Assembly (NCBI GenBank): GCA_037176705.1
Contig: CM073898.1
Location: 22,056,488 to 22,120,487, forward strand
Direction of reading: 5' to 3'
Origin: Molossus alvarezi
Lineage: Eukaryota; Chordata; Mammalia; Chiroptera; Molossidae
DNA length: 64,000 nt
Of the stretch, positions 43,825 to 55,659 are shown in pieces (position 1 is the first letter of the stretch; each line of letters opens with the position of its first letter). The notes below the pieces were generated by a model. That model did no database searches, was not told where the DNA came from, and saw only the letters and a list, made by a program, of their open reading frames with translations. A program made the position numbers and the translations under genes.

Positions 43825-44165
43825 CCCTTGACATAATGTGATTAGCATGACATTTCTCTTCTGTGATCTTATTCTCCAAAACCTGAACTCATAGTCTGCT
43901 TACAATAGAAATATCAGACAAACACCAGTGAAGGGTCACTGTACAGAATACCTGCGTGAAGAAGGACATTAGATAAAAACTAAGGAGATATGGACTTCAG
44001 TTAATTATAATGTATTGATAATAGTTTTATTAATTGACGAATGCACCAACATCAAATGTAAAACTGTAAAATGTTAATAATAGGGAAAATGGAATGTGGG
44101 GTATATAGAACTCTCTATTTGCAATTTTTTCTGTAAATATAAAACTATAGATATTAAGCATTCTA
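43825..44165 (+). mobile_element. Old L1 3'-UTR
   Basis: 'TGTGATTAGCATGACATTTC' at 43838, 'GATCTTATTCTCCAAAACCT', 'AGAAGGACATTAGATAAAAA', 'GATATGGACTTCAGTTAATT', 'GGTATATAGAACTCTC' and 'GTAAATATAAAACTATAGAT' follow the 3'-UTR order of mammalian L1M-type elements. Confidence 0.75.
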
Positions 44166-46381
44166 CATGCATTATACCACATGAAGTTCTCTCCGCTTAT
44201 AACTGCTTTTTCTCTTGACATTCATTTGATCAGAATTTTATGTTATGAGGTGGGGAGTGTGATTTATGGTTGGTCTTGAAACCAGCTATACATCTCCTAG
44301 GAATTTTTGTATATCCAATGCTTTAAAAAAGTAATAATAGAGGGATCAGTGATTAAACTATGAAGTGTTTCTTATACCTATTTTCACTTTTTTGACTACC
44401 TTTCCTGTCTGTCAGCGTGTGAAGTTTCTTTGCCTTGTATTGATATGCATCGTTGCTGGTCTGAGTAAACTTCAGCTCTACTACTATTACTTTTTCTCAA
44501 AATTGTTGCACATGCTAATGTTTATTATGGCATCCTCAATCTGTTGCAGGATTTCTGCGTTGTGTTTGTTGTGGGATTCTAAGGCTGAAGGTTCCTAGAG
44601 CTGTTCAGGATATCAACCAAACTTTAATTTTTCTGCATTTTATATTTTAATTGTATTTTAAATGTTTTAGGGTCACTCAAAAAGGCTTGTTTCACTCTCT
44701 TAAACAGAATCCCTCCTATAACTGTGTTTCATGCCACACAACAGAATGTAGTTGTCAACACCAGAGTGCAGGGACAATAGATGCAACTTGTAGACTTACT
44801 TTTATCCCTTATCATCTGGTTCTCAGTTTCCCTGTCTAACGAGGACCTGGCCTGGCTTTTGGTGTTTGTCCGTAGATCAAGTAAAAAACCTGATGTGATA
44901 GGTAACGTCCTCTTAACTATAAGTACACATAAATCAGAGCACTATGCCTGTTATTATTGATGAAGGAAACTATACAAAGAGGAACAAAAGCAGTTGTTTG
45001 GGATACAGCATGCCTCACTCGGAGCTGAGACAAGCTATGTGTAAGGACCTGTATGTACCACACAGGGTCATGAGACCATCTCTCCTGTGGCACATGGGTG
45101 CATTTCCTCTATGACATATTCATGGGTTACACTTGACATGAATTTTACAAATGCCTTGTTCACATATGTTTAGTGCTATTGAGGCTGCTCAGAGTCTGGC
45201 CGCGTGGAAGGCTGTGGACAGGTAACATCAAATTTGGTTCCTGTTATTTGGGGAGAACAACAAGGAACAGTCAAAAGAGAACCATGAAAACAGACACCAA
45301 TGTACACAGAGTATTATGTAATGTTGGGGATATTAACATTTTATTTTACAGCGTTAGCGTGCTGTAAATCAGTTCATCCTCTGCTCATCTAGGAAGTGCT
45401 TGGTTTCTCTTCTTTTCCTTGATACAATTCTCAAATTTGTAATCTGCTGCTTCTATTTTTCTTTTATTCAAGTTTCATTCCGAGAAGCCTGAAGTTATGT
45501 TGTCTATGGATGGAAGAGTTAGGAATAGAAACAATAAATTGATGAAAAGGTTTCTAGACATTTTTGAGGTTCTGATGCTAGGTTTAGGGGTGAGGGAAAG
45601 TAAATCCACTCTTATGAGAGATTGAATTGAAAGGGAAAGAAACGGAGGGATCAGATCCTACACTTGGGGACATGTGTATGGGTTGGAAGTGGGAAAAAGA
45701 ACTGGTGAAATAAACAGAGACCAGGAGTCAGGGTAGTGAGAGTGAAGACAGAGCCATCTCATGGAAGATAGCGCATCAGTGAAAACAGCTTTATTTTACT
45801 AGATTTCTTTTTAAAATGGCTTTTTAATAAAAGCTTTTGCAGATTAAAAAATACTTGAAAATCAATGGACTAAAACATTGTCTACCTCTCAACTCTGATT
45901 CAAGCATCATTTCCTCTGAGAAATATAAAATAAAAACAAAAGCATGCATCAACGATATCACGGTATTACAAAAATCTAATTTAAAGATCTCTTCATTCCT
46001 TTGACAGAATCATGCTGTCTGTTTATAGCCTTATTTCAAAATACATTGTGTTTGAAATTCTTACTGATGAATAGGCAACTGTAATTAAATGCATACTGGG
46101 GAAACATTACTTTGAGAGTGGAAAAAATAATTCTCACTAAAATAATGTTGGCATACAGAGGGTAATTTTATCAGCAACTACTGCCTCCACTTTGAGCTAT
46201 TAAGGAACTTTGGTAGTTCTAACATCTCTTTACATCACACCAATATTAACAAGCATAACAACAGGCTATGCAACACTTCTTTTTTTAATGCCTCTACTTG
46301 ATGGGAGAGGTCTTGCCTAGTGGAACACAGGCTAGTGTTGACCTAATAATGTTTCCCAATATAATATATCCTTAGCTTATC
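44166..46381. other. Repeat-poor unassigned DNA
   Basis: About 2.2 kb with no recognised repeat or exon; short frames only. Confidence 0.45.
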
Positions 46382-46393
46382 TCTTTAAATCTT

Positions 46394-46488
46394 TTTTCTT
46401 TTTGGTACATGCCCCTAGCGGGAACCGAACCTGGGATTCTCTGGTCTGTAGGCCAATGCTCCAACCACTGAGCCAAACCAGCCAGTGC
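46394..46488 (-). mobile_element. Short tRNA-only SINE
   Basis: Exact TSD TCTTTAAATCTT (46382-46393 and 46492-46503). Minus strand: 'GCACTGGCTGGTTTGGCTCA', B box 'GGTTCGGTTCC', then 'CGCTAGGGGCATGTACC' and an A-rich tail. Same 3' boundary as the copies at 32950 and 54426. Confidence 0.93.
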
Positions 46489-46503
46489 ATGTCTTTAAAT
46501 CTT

Positions 46504-47429
46504 GCACATTTGATTATAGACACCAGCATAACTGAGGAACTGTAATCCAGTTAGTGCCATCTGCCTCCCACTCTGGAAAAATCTATTTCTTTTTTGGAAC
46601 CAGGGAGATGAATAGGAATAGAAAATCTTACCAAACTATGAATTCGCATGAGAGGGTAATTATTAGGAGGCACATAGCAATATTCTTGATTCATGGGATT
46701 CTGTTTCTTATTGAAATAAGAAATAGGAGCAGTTATAATTGTTATGCTGAGTGTTTTTCTTTCTCCGAAGACGTTGCTTCAATTTCACTTGTATTGTTTT
46801 CAATTTATTTCATGCATTCATTGCCTAGAATGGGCTAATTCACATTGAAAATAGTCATTTCTTTAAAAAATAATAGCCAGTAATAACCATACATAAGCCA
46901 AATTGTGTTTTCAAATTCAGGGCGTATTTGGGAACCTTCACAGAGGCTGACCTAGACCCACCTCTAGAGTGTCTGTTCTCGAAAGCCATCATCCGCTCTG
47001 TCTGAAATTTGATGCAATTGGATATTCCAGGATCTCAGTCATCAGAGATGCTGCGTGTAGTTCATACACTGATCTTTTCCTGCAAGTGCAGCTAGAAAAG
47101 CCAAAGTGGCCCTGGCCACATTCCAAGAACATTTCAATGCTCTTTAAAGCCACTTGGAAATGGACTTCAGTAACGCAAATGTCAAATGATCTGTGACTAG
47201 AACTAAGCAAGATAAATACACCCTTTAAACAGCAACTGGTCAAATTGGCTCCCTTTTGCCTTCTGCTTCATGAAAGGCATATTCTCAGAGGCCGCATAGG
47301 TCCCAGGTGCCCCTTCTCCGTGCACCGGGGACTACTCTAAACACCTGCATTTGCTTTGCAGTGAGACTAGGTGGTAAATCTAAATTTGGGGTGTGCCTAT
47401 CTAACCAATTCGTCCTCCTACATGGGAGT
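46504..47429. other. Unassigned DNA
   Basis: No recognised repeat or exon. Opposite-strand frames at 46969-47243 have no recognisable domain. Confidence 0.5.
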
Positions 47430-47545
47430 CCCAAAAAGGTAAGGGCCGTGACTTTTTAATTTTATTTCAATTTAAATTTTTAAAACCTAGAACAGTGCCT
47501 GATACAAGGAGACATCAAAGATGCGTTAAACAAATGAGTGAGTGG
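47430..47545 (+). mobile_element. L2 or MIR 3'-end fragment
   Basis: 'AAACCTAGAACAGTGCCTGA' at 47482, then 'GCGTTAAACAAATGAGTGAG', is the shared 3' tail motif of L2 and MIR. Too short to choose. Confidence 0.5.
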
Positions 47546-47689
47546 AGGTTTGAGTGATAGGTGGCCTGTATTGTATCGATCTAGAAGTTTCTACTAGAAT
47601 AACCTTGTCAGATGAATTCTCTCCTCTTGTGAAGTTTAATCTTTTTCTAAAATCCCCCTTTTTCCCTTTTCTGCCCTCTTCTACCGAGC

Positions 47690-48310
47690 CTTTTCAGTCT
47701 GCCGAATAGGGCCCAGATATCCAGTGCTCTGAAGAAGGCTCTGCCACCTTCTTGACCCTTCTAGCAAATTCTGGGGCCTTCCCGCTCTCGCACTGCCCAG
47801 CACTGCCCCCGCCTGTCCCATTACTTTCAAAATGGACCGTTGGTATCTCTCTTCTGTAACAAAACACATACTCAGCTTCATTGGATTCCCAGAGCTCCTG
47901 CTGTCTTTGTGTGTCTCCTGTCCTCCTCCCGGGTGACGCAGCCGAAGGCAGAGCCGACGCTGGTTTCATGCCGGAGGGGGACCCCGAGTCCCCGGACGGA
48001 CCTGCCTTCTTATCTGTCTCCGGGACACAGAGCAGTTTATTGCTTAGAAACTGTTTTATTTCTTCAACTCTTCGTACCATGTGGAGGAGAGGAGGGGAGG
48101 AGTGATTTTGGCAGCTTGAGACACAACTCGTTACAAAGAGGAGGAAAGCAAACCAATGGGCTGTTAGTGTCTACAAATCCAGGTCGATAATGAAATACAT
48201 GGGCCTCGGCAGGAGCTTGGCAGACGCGGGGCCACAGGCGCCCTGCGCGCAGGTGCCTGGTCCGCAGTTTTCCCCGAGGAGTGGGAGTGGCCACTACCAT
48301 CAGTAATCCT
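47690..48310. other. GC-richer, CpG-bearing block of unknown nature
   Basis: CpGs cluster at 47930-48005 (GTGACGCAGCCGAAGG, GAGCCGACGCTGG, CCCCGGACGG) and 48225-48285 (GACGCGGGGCC, GCCCTGCGCGC). Open frames of 95-128 codons occur on both strands, none with a known domain. Candidates are an unrecognised exon, a weak CpG island or a decayed retrocopy. No TATA, poly(A) or TSD evidence was found to decide. Confidence 0.35.
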
Positions 48311-48546
48311 GGTAAGAAGAAAGCAGGAGAGTCAATAGATACCATTAGCATTTTGGTGATTTACAAAACTTAAGAAATAAACGTTAAAGTGATCCAACTT
48401 TTGGTTTCATTCCACACTGAGCCCTTGTGTCCAGCATTCACGGGTAAACGTCCCCTTGGAATCCTCAGATGTTCTGCCGGTAGGACGAGATGGAAAAGGA
48501 GATGCCACACCTCTGCTCTGCTTGTAAGCAGGGCAATGGTTGTAAT

Positions 48547-48622
48547 AGCCACGGGGCATGTACACAACAGCCACGGAGCATGTACACAACAGCCACGGGG
48601 CATGTACACAACAGCCACAGCC
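48547..48622. repeat. 22-bp minisatellite, about 3.5 copies
   Basis: Units AGCCACGGGGCATGTACACA plus AC at 48547, 48569 and 48591, with one base change (GGGG to GGAG) in the second and a 10-bp partial unit at 48613. Open on both strands, but the 22-bp period shifts frame with every unit, so coding is unlikely. Confidence 0.95.
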
Positions 48623-50934
48623 ATCTCATGAAAGATTGGGAAAATAATAGATTTTATTTTACATAAACAGTCATTTTAATGCAAACCCTGACACCCAACT
48701 TCATAATAAAATTAACACTACAATTCAGCCTATGGACCTGGAAGAGAGGCCAGGATCATGTTCATGTTGGGTTAAGGAAACACAAAGATTACTCTTTTAA
48801 ATTGAAAAACGAGATTCCAAATGAATGTTGAAGAGTTTGTCCAGGTGTGGCAAGGAGGTGTAACTTACCTTTTACTTTTATAAAACAGTGATGTCCTCTC
48901 CGTTGGAATATTGAATAAATGCATGCGAATTTGGTCACCTCACTCTAGAATCACAATAACTCAAGTGGGAGGTAGTCAAAGAACGTGAAATAAATGATTA
49001 AGAGGAGATGAGGATTTATATAAAAACAATCAAAACTTAATGAATAGAACTTCTCATTCTAGAAAAATAAAAGTTAAGTTGAATAATTATGTAAGGGATA
49101 AAGCGGCTCTTAGAATAACATATAATACCATTAATCAAATATTTGATGATGATCTCATTATGAATCTTTCTCTCAAAGCTCAAAACAAGTTCTTTTGTAC
49201 CTAGTACTAACTAATTTGTGATCTGGGACACCATGACTTTTTAAAATAAAAGTTATAAATGGATTTAGATACATTTTTGGGAAATGCAGTGCATAATGAG
49301 ATTTATTATGAGATGTATGCTATTTGGGAAATAACCCTAAATTTTTGCTACTGATTCAAGGGGTGTATTAGTCTCTTGCACACATAGCACACTGTTTGGT
49401 GCTCTTGTCAGAGAAAAGTCACTGAGCTAGATGAACCAAGGATCTGCGCTAGTGGGGTGTTTATTTTTTTCATCGAACTTATAATTTAGGAAAAGTTTTC
49501 CGTGGTGATGTTCAGTATGCTGAGATATGGAACTACAATGAGTATTCTTGCTTCTAGCTTCACCAGCGTTCATCTCTCTCCCGTCCATAGCTGGCTCCAG
49601 ACTGGCTCCAGACTGAACATCGGATGAATAAATACATGCTTGTTGAGCACTGTTTTCTGGATTCACACCACAGTCAGCTTCAGAGTAGAAAGATCTTTTT
49701 TTTTCCTTTTCATAAAGTATAAACATAATCCATTTCTGTGCCAGACCGAAGTGCCTGATGAAGGGTATACATTTAACCAGTCATTTCACATATCAAACTT
49801 GGTTCTACAACTAAACAGATGTGAAAGATTTTTTTTTTTTTCTGATGTCACATGTGTACATTTTCTGGAAGATCTGACTGATTTCTTTAAAGAAATACAT
49901 AAAAAAATTTTAAAATTTCATCTTTCTTTCTGTTTGTTTTGATTTTGCCTGCACACATATAGTTTTTTAAATTCAGATACTCATATCAATAATTAATTCA
50001 TGTATCCATATTTATTGAGTACATTTTATAGCAGGCAATGTTCTACCTTCTTTTAGACATGCTAGCTCTCCTATGTCATTATTAAAACCTGTTGAGAATG
50101 AGTTCAGGGATTTCAACAGTGATCAATGCGGGTCAATGAGGTAAAATGAGTTCTTCTCTTCCCCCAACTCTACCCAAGGATTAGCTGGGGCAAAAGGATC
50201 ATCCATGGTGTCATCATGAAAGAAAGTGATGGTGCCCATCATATTTTCCAGATATCTGATGTGCTAACTACAGTTATTCTGCTTTAGCTGTTTCAAGATG
50301 TTGTCAGTTTATGTAAGAACATTGAATACATGATGAACCCAAATTAGTATAAACAATAATGAGCTTATTGTTAGAGAATTAAGATGATAGATAAGATTAT
50401 GCATGTATCTTTCACATGCCATTCATTGACAAACTCAGATTTGCCAGAATCTAATGAGAAATATGATTCACATCAACAGTCATTGTACCTATTGCTTCTT
50501 TGTTTCCCTACATGAATACCTGAATTCGAGATAACATTTATAGCCATCCCCTAAGTTCTTCTTGACTTGAGTAATGCAATTAAATTTAAAAAGGATTAAT
50601 AGAAAATGAATTTAGTTATTTATGTCTTTAAGGGGAACACTGCTTTTTTTTAACTGAAAACCCAACAGGCCTATGAGACCCTAGCTTTCTTGCTCATGGT
50701 GACCCTTAGACCTCTCAGGCTACAGTGAAAGGTAGGTTTGTATTAGATAGCTTAAGTTAAGGTTTCATTATAACTCAATATTCTCATTGGTTGTGCTGGC
50801 TCATCAGCATTAACAAATGATAGGAGCTGACACACCTAAGGAAAACTGATGGCCTGAAGAAATATTTTCTGTCTTGTTGAAAATAGGCTAGTTTCTTGGC
50901 TATTGAGATGAAACTCTGGTCAGATGTCCTTACA
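48623..50934. other. Repeat-poor unassigned DNA
   Basis: About 2.3 kb, AT-rich, without a recognised repeat or exon. Frames of about 100 codons at 49427-49942 have no recognisable domain. Confidence 0.45.
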
Positions 50935-51045
50935 TCATGCTCAGTACTATTCATATTATGAGCTGCTTGATGATAGGGATGTTATATTTATTTCTTGATT
51001 CCAGTGTCCAGCACAATGTAGCATAGAGCTTGATATCTGTTAAGA
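50935..51045 (+). mobile_element. L2 3'-end fragment
   Basis: 'TATTATGAGCTGCTTGATGA', 'TAGGGATGTTATATTTATTT' and 'CCAGTGTCCAGCACAATGTA' follow the L2 3' terminus. Confidence 0.7.
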
Positions 51046-52260
51046 ATCCATAACACCCAACTTAGGCGTTTATTGAAACTTGAGCAGGAAACCTATAAGG
51101 AGCAGTTACCTCTGTATGGTACCTATCCAGCATTGAGTTAATCACATTGTTAGGTACCTTCAGTTCCTCTTGATGGGTTTTGATCTGTATTTCCCTGAAA
51201 ACTGACCCCCAAAACTCAGTTCTTCCTAGGCCTTCAGTGTTTGAGTCATGCTTCTGTTGATCCATTGCTATTCTTTTGGGCTCTGAGTCTTGACCTTCTT
51301 GACTAAATATTTGGATTCAAAAGTCCATCTCCATTCATTCCCTAAATATATTTTTGACTTATATAGTATACTTAAAAACAAAATGGACTTATTGATTTGT
51401 TCCTCAAAGGACTTTGTTTACTTAATAACAGAATTCTTGCTATTTGTTCTATATCATCCTATGCCCACATTCATCAAAACACTTGACAGCAGGGAAGTCT
51501 TTAAACATATCGTGCCTCCAGAAGCTTTTGAGGTCTAGAGAGTTCAGCAATTTGGACAATCGCACAGCGTGAGTTTGAAGTGTGGTTGAGAATCCACTTT
51601 CTCTACACATCACAGGCGTCCTCTGTTCCTCTGGACTGTTCATCTGTGTCTTGGACCTACGCTGTCTGTTTCTCAGATGCCTAAATTCACTTGACTGCTT
51701 CGACTTCCTCCTGGAAGTCTGTGTGTCAGGTTTTTAGATTTCTCTTAATTCCTGGGAATGAAGATGAGTGTTAAGCTTCAGAAAGAGTCCCAATATTTCA
51801 TCAGGAGCAAAAATTCTGGGTGTCTGTATTTGAGAGTTCCAATAGCACTGCCTCAAAACCTGCTGTAGGGCTGTTAGAACCCAGGGCCTACTTTGGTTTT
51901 TAAAATGTAGAGTTAGTCCCTCTGCCCTGACAGTATGACGAGTTTAGCTCCTTGCCTCTCTCTCTTCCCAAGTAAAATGGTGACCTCTTTATTGCCATCT
52001 ATAGTCTGAATCTTCTTTCTTCTTAATCTTTGGAAAAAATCCTGGTGACATCGAATCAGTGCCTACCAGGAATCTGTGACAGCCTGCCCCTTCATGGGGT
52101 TTTCTAATATTTGCCACAAGATCCCCGTCATGACAAACAGTCCACCCTTCACCTCCTGACCTACTCCTAGCCGTGAGAATCACCTTCTGTTTGCGATGGG
52201 TGAAGTGAGAACTGACAGCCACAGGCAGAGAACGAGATGCCTGCCACACAGTTCAAGCCC
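51046..52260. other. Unassigned DNA
   Basis: No recognised repeat or exon over about 1.2 kb. Confidence 0.5.
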
Positions 52261-52447
52261 AGTTCTTCCACCTCCAATTTATTTTACTTTCTGTCTGCAT
52301 CACTGGTGATCTATTTTTCTTTCCTGTATCTTTTGTCTATATTTCCTGTTTCTTTCTCTTCTTCCATCTTCTTTTTCCTTCTTCTTTCCCCCTTTTTTCT
52401 TCTCTTTCTTCCTCTGTCCTTCTCTCTCCTACTCCCTCTCCTTCAGC
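52261..52447. repeat. Polypyrimidine tract
   Basis: Almost only C and T on the plus strand from about 52345 to 52445, with few interruptions. May form triplex DNA. Leucine/serine/phenylalanine-rich frames across it are composition artefacts. Confidence 0.8.
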
Positions 52448-52999
52448 CAACTGAATCCTCTCTTCGGTCTATAAACATTCTCAAGTTTCTTTAATTTTCA
52501 AATAAAAGATAAAAACCTCAAACTCTCTTGGCTCTACATACTGCTTTAACTACCATCCAATTTCCCCCTTATGAAAATATTTCAAGGTTGTACATCCTTG
52601 GCTCTCCTTTACTTCTCAACCCGGTGCCATTTGGCTTCCACCCTTTGCCTGACTGACTCTCGCTTCCTGTAGCAAGAATTCTGCAACTGTCAAATTCAAG
52701 GGTGAATTGGGGGGGGGGGTGTTTATACATCTCTGATTATAAGTACTTGAGTATTTCCCAACTGTCTCTAAAATGTTGCTGTTAACAAGGGCAAGGGTTT
52801 CATCTTTATCCATAGTGACAAAAATGTATGTACGCTCCCGGGGTAGTTTTATCCACACTAACACTTTCACAGACTTTACATATTCAGATCACTTCTATAT
52901 CATGTGTCCTTTCCAGACCTCTATATTGACTCATACTCAACCATCTGAAGGACTTCTACTAGCAGGGTTTTATTTGTTAAATTCTTACCCGAGCGTATG
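52448..52999. other. Unassigned, possibly L2-derived
   Basis: Pyrimidine-rich with phrases such as 'CTCTCTTGGCTCTACATACT' that recall L2, but I cannot place it. A G10 run lies at 52709-52718. Confidence 0.35.
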
Positions 53000-53197
53000 T
53001 TTTTAATTTATTTTTTGAGGAGAGAGAGAGAGAGAGAGAGAGAGAAACATCTATGTGAGAAAGAAACATTGATCAGCTTCCTTCTGTATCCACTCAGACT
53101 GGGGATCAAACCTGGAACCTAGGTATGCGCCCTGACCAGGAATTGAACCTGAAATCTTTTGGTGTGTGCTCCACCTAACTGAGCTGCCCAGCCAGGG
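53000..53197 (-). mobile_element. Ves-type SINE, older copy
   Basis: Minus strand: 'CCCTGGCTGGGCAGCTCAGT', B box 'GGTTCAATTCC', body and an (AG)n run at 53021-53045. The flanks give only a weak duplication (ATTCTTACCCGAG and ATTTACCTGCAG). Confidence 0.85.
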
Positions 53198-53214
53198 ATT
53201 TACCTGCAGGTTCT

Positions 53215-53919
53215 ATGGGTTAGAAATGGCTATATAATTTACTGCCCAAAGCATGATACTGTTTAGAGAAAAGAGGGTACTATTACTAAGCTAGAATTTT
53301 ACTAGGCACAAATCAGCACAGTTCAGGCAAACCATGATGAATGGTCATCCTATGCAGGACCTCAAACTCAGCATGGAACACAGAAGTAAACTGGTCAACT
53401 TTGTTTCAAACCTTATCTTCCTCCTATATTCTCTACATTAGTTACTAGTACCACCACCCATCTGGTTTTTTAAGCAGAAAACCTGCAAATAACCTCTGAC
53501 TCCTTTAACTCTTTCACCCCACCTTCACCCTATTTCTTTGACTTCACCTCCTAAATATTGCTTGAATGTATCTTTCTCTATATACTTACAATGAACTAAT
53601 AACATGGCTTACAAAATATTGCGAAATAAAAATTCACATGAATGTAAGATGTTATTTTGTTCAATTTAGTTTTCTTTAAAGTATGGACTTTCAGATGCAT
53701 TCTAGGAGCTCAGGACCTAGCCTTCTCAGGACCCTCAGATGAGTTTGGGGAGCTTGCAGGCATTCTCTCCTCCCTATCTAATGATTTTCTCCATTTTTAA
53801 AAGTCCCATTCATTTCTCAAGAACAACTCAAGTAGCTCTGACTTGGAAAAGCACCCTTGAGAACTTTAAGCCAAATGAATTCCTCCTTTCTGAACTTCCA
53901 TAAATGTTTAGTGAGTCAG
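53215..53919. other. Unassigned, partly L2-like
   Basis: The part 53400-53600 ('ACCTCTGACTCCTTTAACTC', 'CACCTCCTAAATATTGCTTG') resembles sense L2 coding sequence. The remainder is unplaced. Confidence 0.4.
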
Positions 53920-54050
53920 GCAGCATGTTGTAAGTAGATGAGCCTTTGCCAGCTTCCTGGATTGAATACCATCTCTGACATTTATTAGCTATGGGCAGAT
54001 TATTCTCTACTTCTAATTTCTCATGAGCACAATAATGTACAATTCAAAGT
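53920..54050 (+). mobile_element. MIR SINE fragment
   Basis: 'GAATACCATCTCTGACATTT' and 'ATTAGCTATGGGCAGATTAT', then 'CTACTTCTAATTTCTCATGA', follow the sense MIR order. Confidence 0.6.
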
Positions 54051-54414
54051 CCTTGTTCTATAATAAACAATCTATTCTTTAAATAACTTTAGTATCTTTC
54101 ATCTAAACTTTTTGTGTAGAGGAAATATTTCTTATATTTCAACTCTGGTCAGATTCAGTAAGTTCTCACTGGTTGACTTGATTAACAGATATTCATCTAC
54201 ATACAACATCTTGCATTCAAAATATTTTAATCAGAGTAATAGTACCAATGATTAAATTCAATTTCTGCTCATGAGCTCTAACTTCTTGTAGTCCTTTCCA
54301 TTAATTATATAATACCCTCTCTGACATTATCCCCTCTTCTAACTGTGCATTCCTATGACTGTTTTTTACTTTCATTAATTTTTTTCCCATCCCGATTTAC
54401 TATTATCATACTAA
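54051..54414. other. Unassigned AT-rich DNA
   Basis: No recognised repeat or exon. Confidence 0.5.
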
Positions 54415-54425
54415 GCACAAAATAT

Positions 54426-54530
54426 ATATATATATTTTTTCCATTTGTGGTACGTGCCCCTAGCAGGAACCAAACCCGGGACTCTCTGGTCCGTAGGCCA
54501 ATGCTCAACCGCTGAGCCTAACTGGACAGG
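54426..54530 (-). mobile_element. Short tRNA-only SINE
   Basis: Exact TSD GCACAAAATAT (54415-54425 and 54531-54541). Minus strand: 'GCCCTGTCCAGTTAGGCTCA', B box 'GGTTTGGTTCC', then 'TGCTAGGGGCACGTACC', eight further bases (ACAAATGG) and an A/T tail. Third copy of the short type. Confidence 0.93.
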
Positions 54531-54541
54531 GCACAAAATAT

Positions 54542-55655
54542 CTTTTGATATTGTAATCCTAGCAAAATTTTCCCTGTCACAGAAAGGGCACGAGACATAG
54601 ACACCAACAATTCAATCACAGCATTGCCATGGACAGCTTTTCCTAAATCCAACCCCATTTCACAAGTTTTAGTTGAATTTCTGTTAGGGAAAGTGCTGTA
54701 GAAGAAAGAAATAATCGTAACAGAAAGTGCAACTGATTTGAAGTTCCCTTCTGTTGGTAGTAGTGGACTCTGGCTTTCTGGGTCCGCGTGGACAAAGGTG
54801 CTGTCATTCCTCACCGTGGGATCTGTGTAGAGTGGGTGACTACTCTAGTGCTTACCGCCAGACAGCTGTGGCGGGGAAGGGGGAGGGGGTGGGGACCGCC
54901 TGCTGTGGGCACGGAGGAGTGTGTGATTGTTCATTTGTTGTCTGTGACATGGAGTCGTCGTCCAGGAAATAAGAATCTGCTGCAGGAAGCAGTAAAATCT
55001 TGCATCGATAAAAGATAGAAAAAAGGTAAGAGGAGACAGGGAACCGTGAGAGCAATTCACATCTTGATGGTTACAAAAATAATAATAATAATGATAATAA
55101 CAAAAGAAACATCCCAGCATCCCTGTTCTAGTTTCTGATACTTTTCCCAGGAGATACAATTATCATTTTTATTAATTTTAATTTGCAAGCTTTCTCTCTA
55201 ATGTGCCAATGGATAGCCCCAAACTAGTAAATAATTACATATTATACAAAAATACTGTGTTTGTCTTTTTGCTGTAAACAGCCCCAGAGCAAATTAATCT
55301 TCTCTTTGTAGGCTCTGTTACTTACGGTAAATTCATCACAAAGTGTAGTAGAAAGGGAAAATAGGCCTTTTTCATCTCCAGAGAAAAACTGTCAACAAAC
55401 AAGTCTGGTCGCTGTAAAGTCTTAGGGCTTGCCTGGGTTCCCACATCTAAAACACACTGTAAGAGCGAGGCCTAAATTTTCTTGTATCTACATTTCCTTC
55501 CTTAAAGAGCTTTGTTAGCAAAAAAGGCTCTTTTCCATTTTTATCAACAGCAACAATAATGGACATAAATGGCTCCATTTTTCCAGCCCCAAATCTAAAA
55601 CTAAATTCTATGTGTGCATTATCTTTGTCTCTTATTTAATTATAAGACAAAGTTT
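54542..55655. other. Unassigned DNA
   Basis: A GC-richer stretch at 54770-54965 (GGTCCGCGTGG, GACCGCCTGC) has overlapping short frames without known domains. An (AAT)n run lies at 55078-55100. No repeat family recognised. Confidence 0.45.
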
Positions 55656-55659
55656 CTTC

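Noticed and set aside
43417..43848. 143-codon minus-strand open frame, hydrophobic
   Set aside because: It lies antisense in or next to an old L1 3'-UTR, has no recognisable domain order, and AT-rich sequence commonly yields such leucine/tyrosine-rich frames.
48547..48622. CRISPR-like direct repeats
   Set aside because: Units are head-to-tail without spacers, in a mammalian genome context.
48370..48631. Repetitive 80-84-codon frames in the 47-49 kb area
   Set aside because: They cross a 22-bp minisatellite whose period is not a multiple of three, so the peptide repeat is accidental.
52237..52494. Leucine/serine/phenylalanine-rich 85-codon frame resembling a membrane protein
   Set aside because: Its hydrophobic composition is produced by the polypyrimidine tract.
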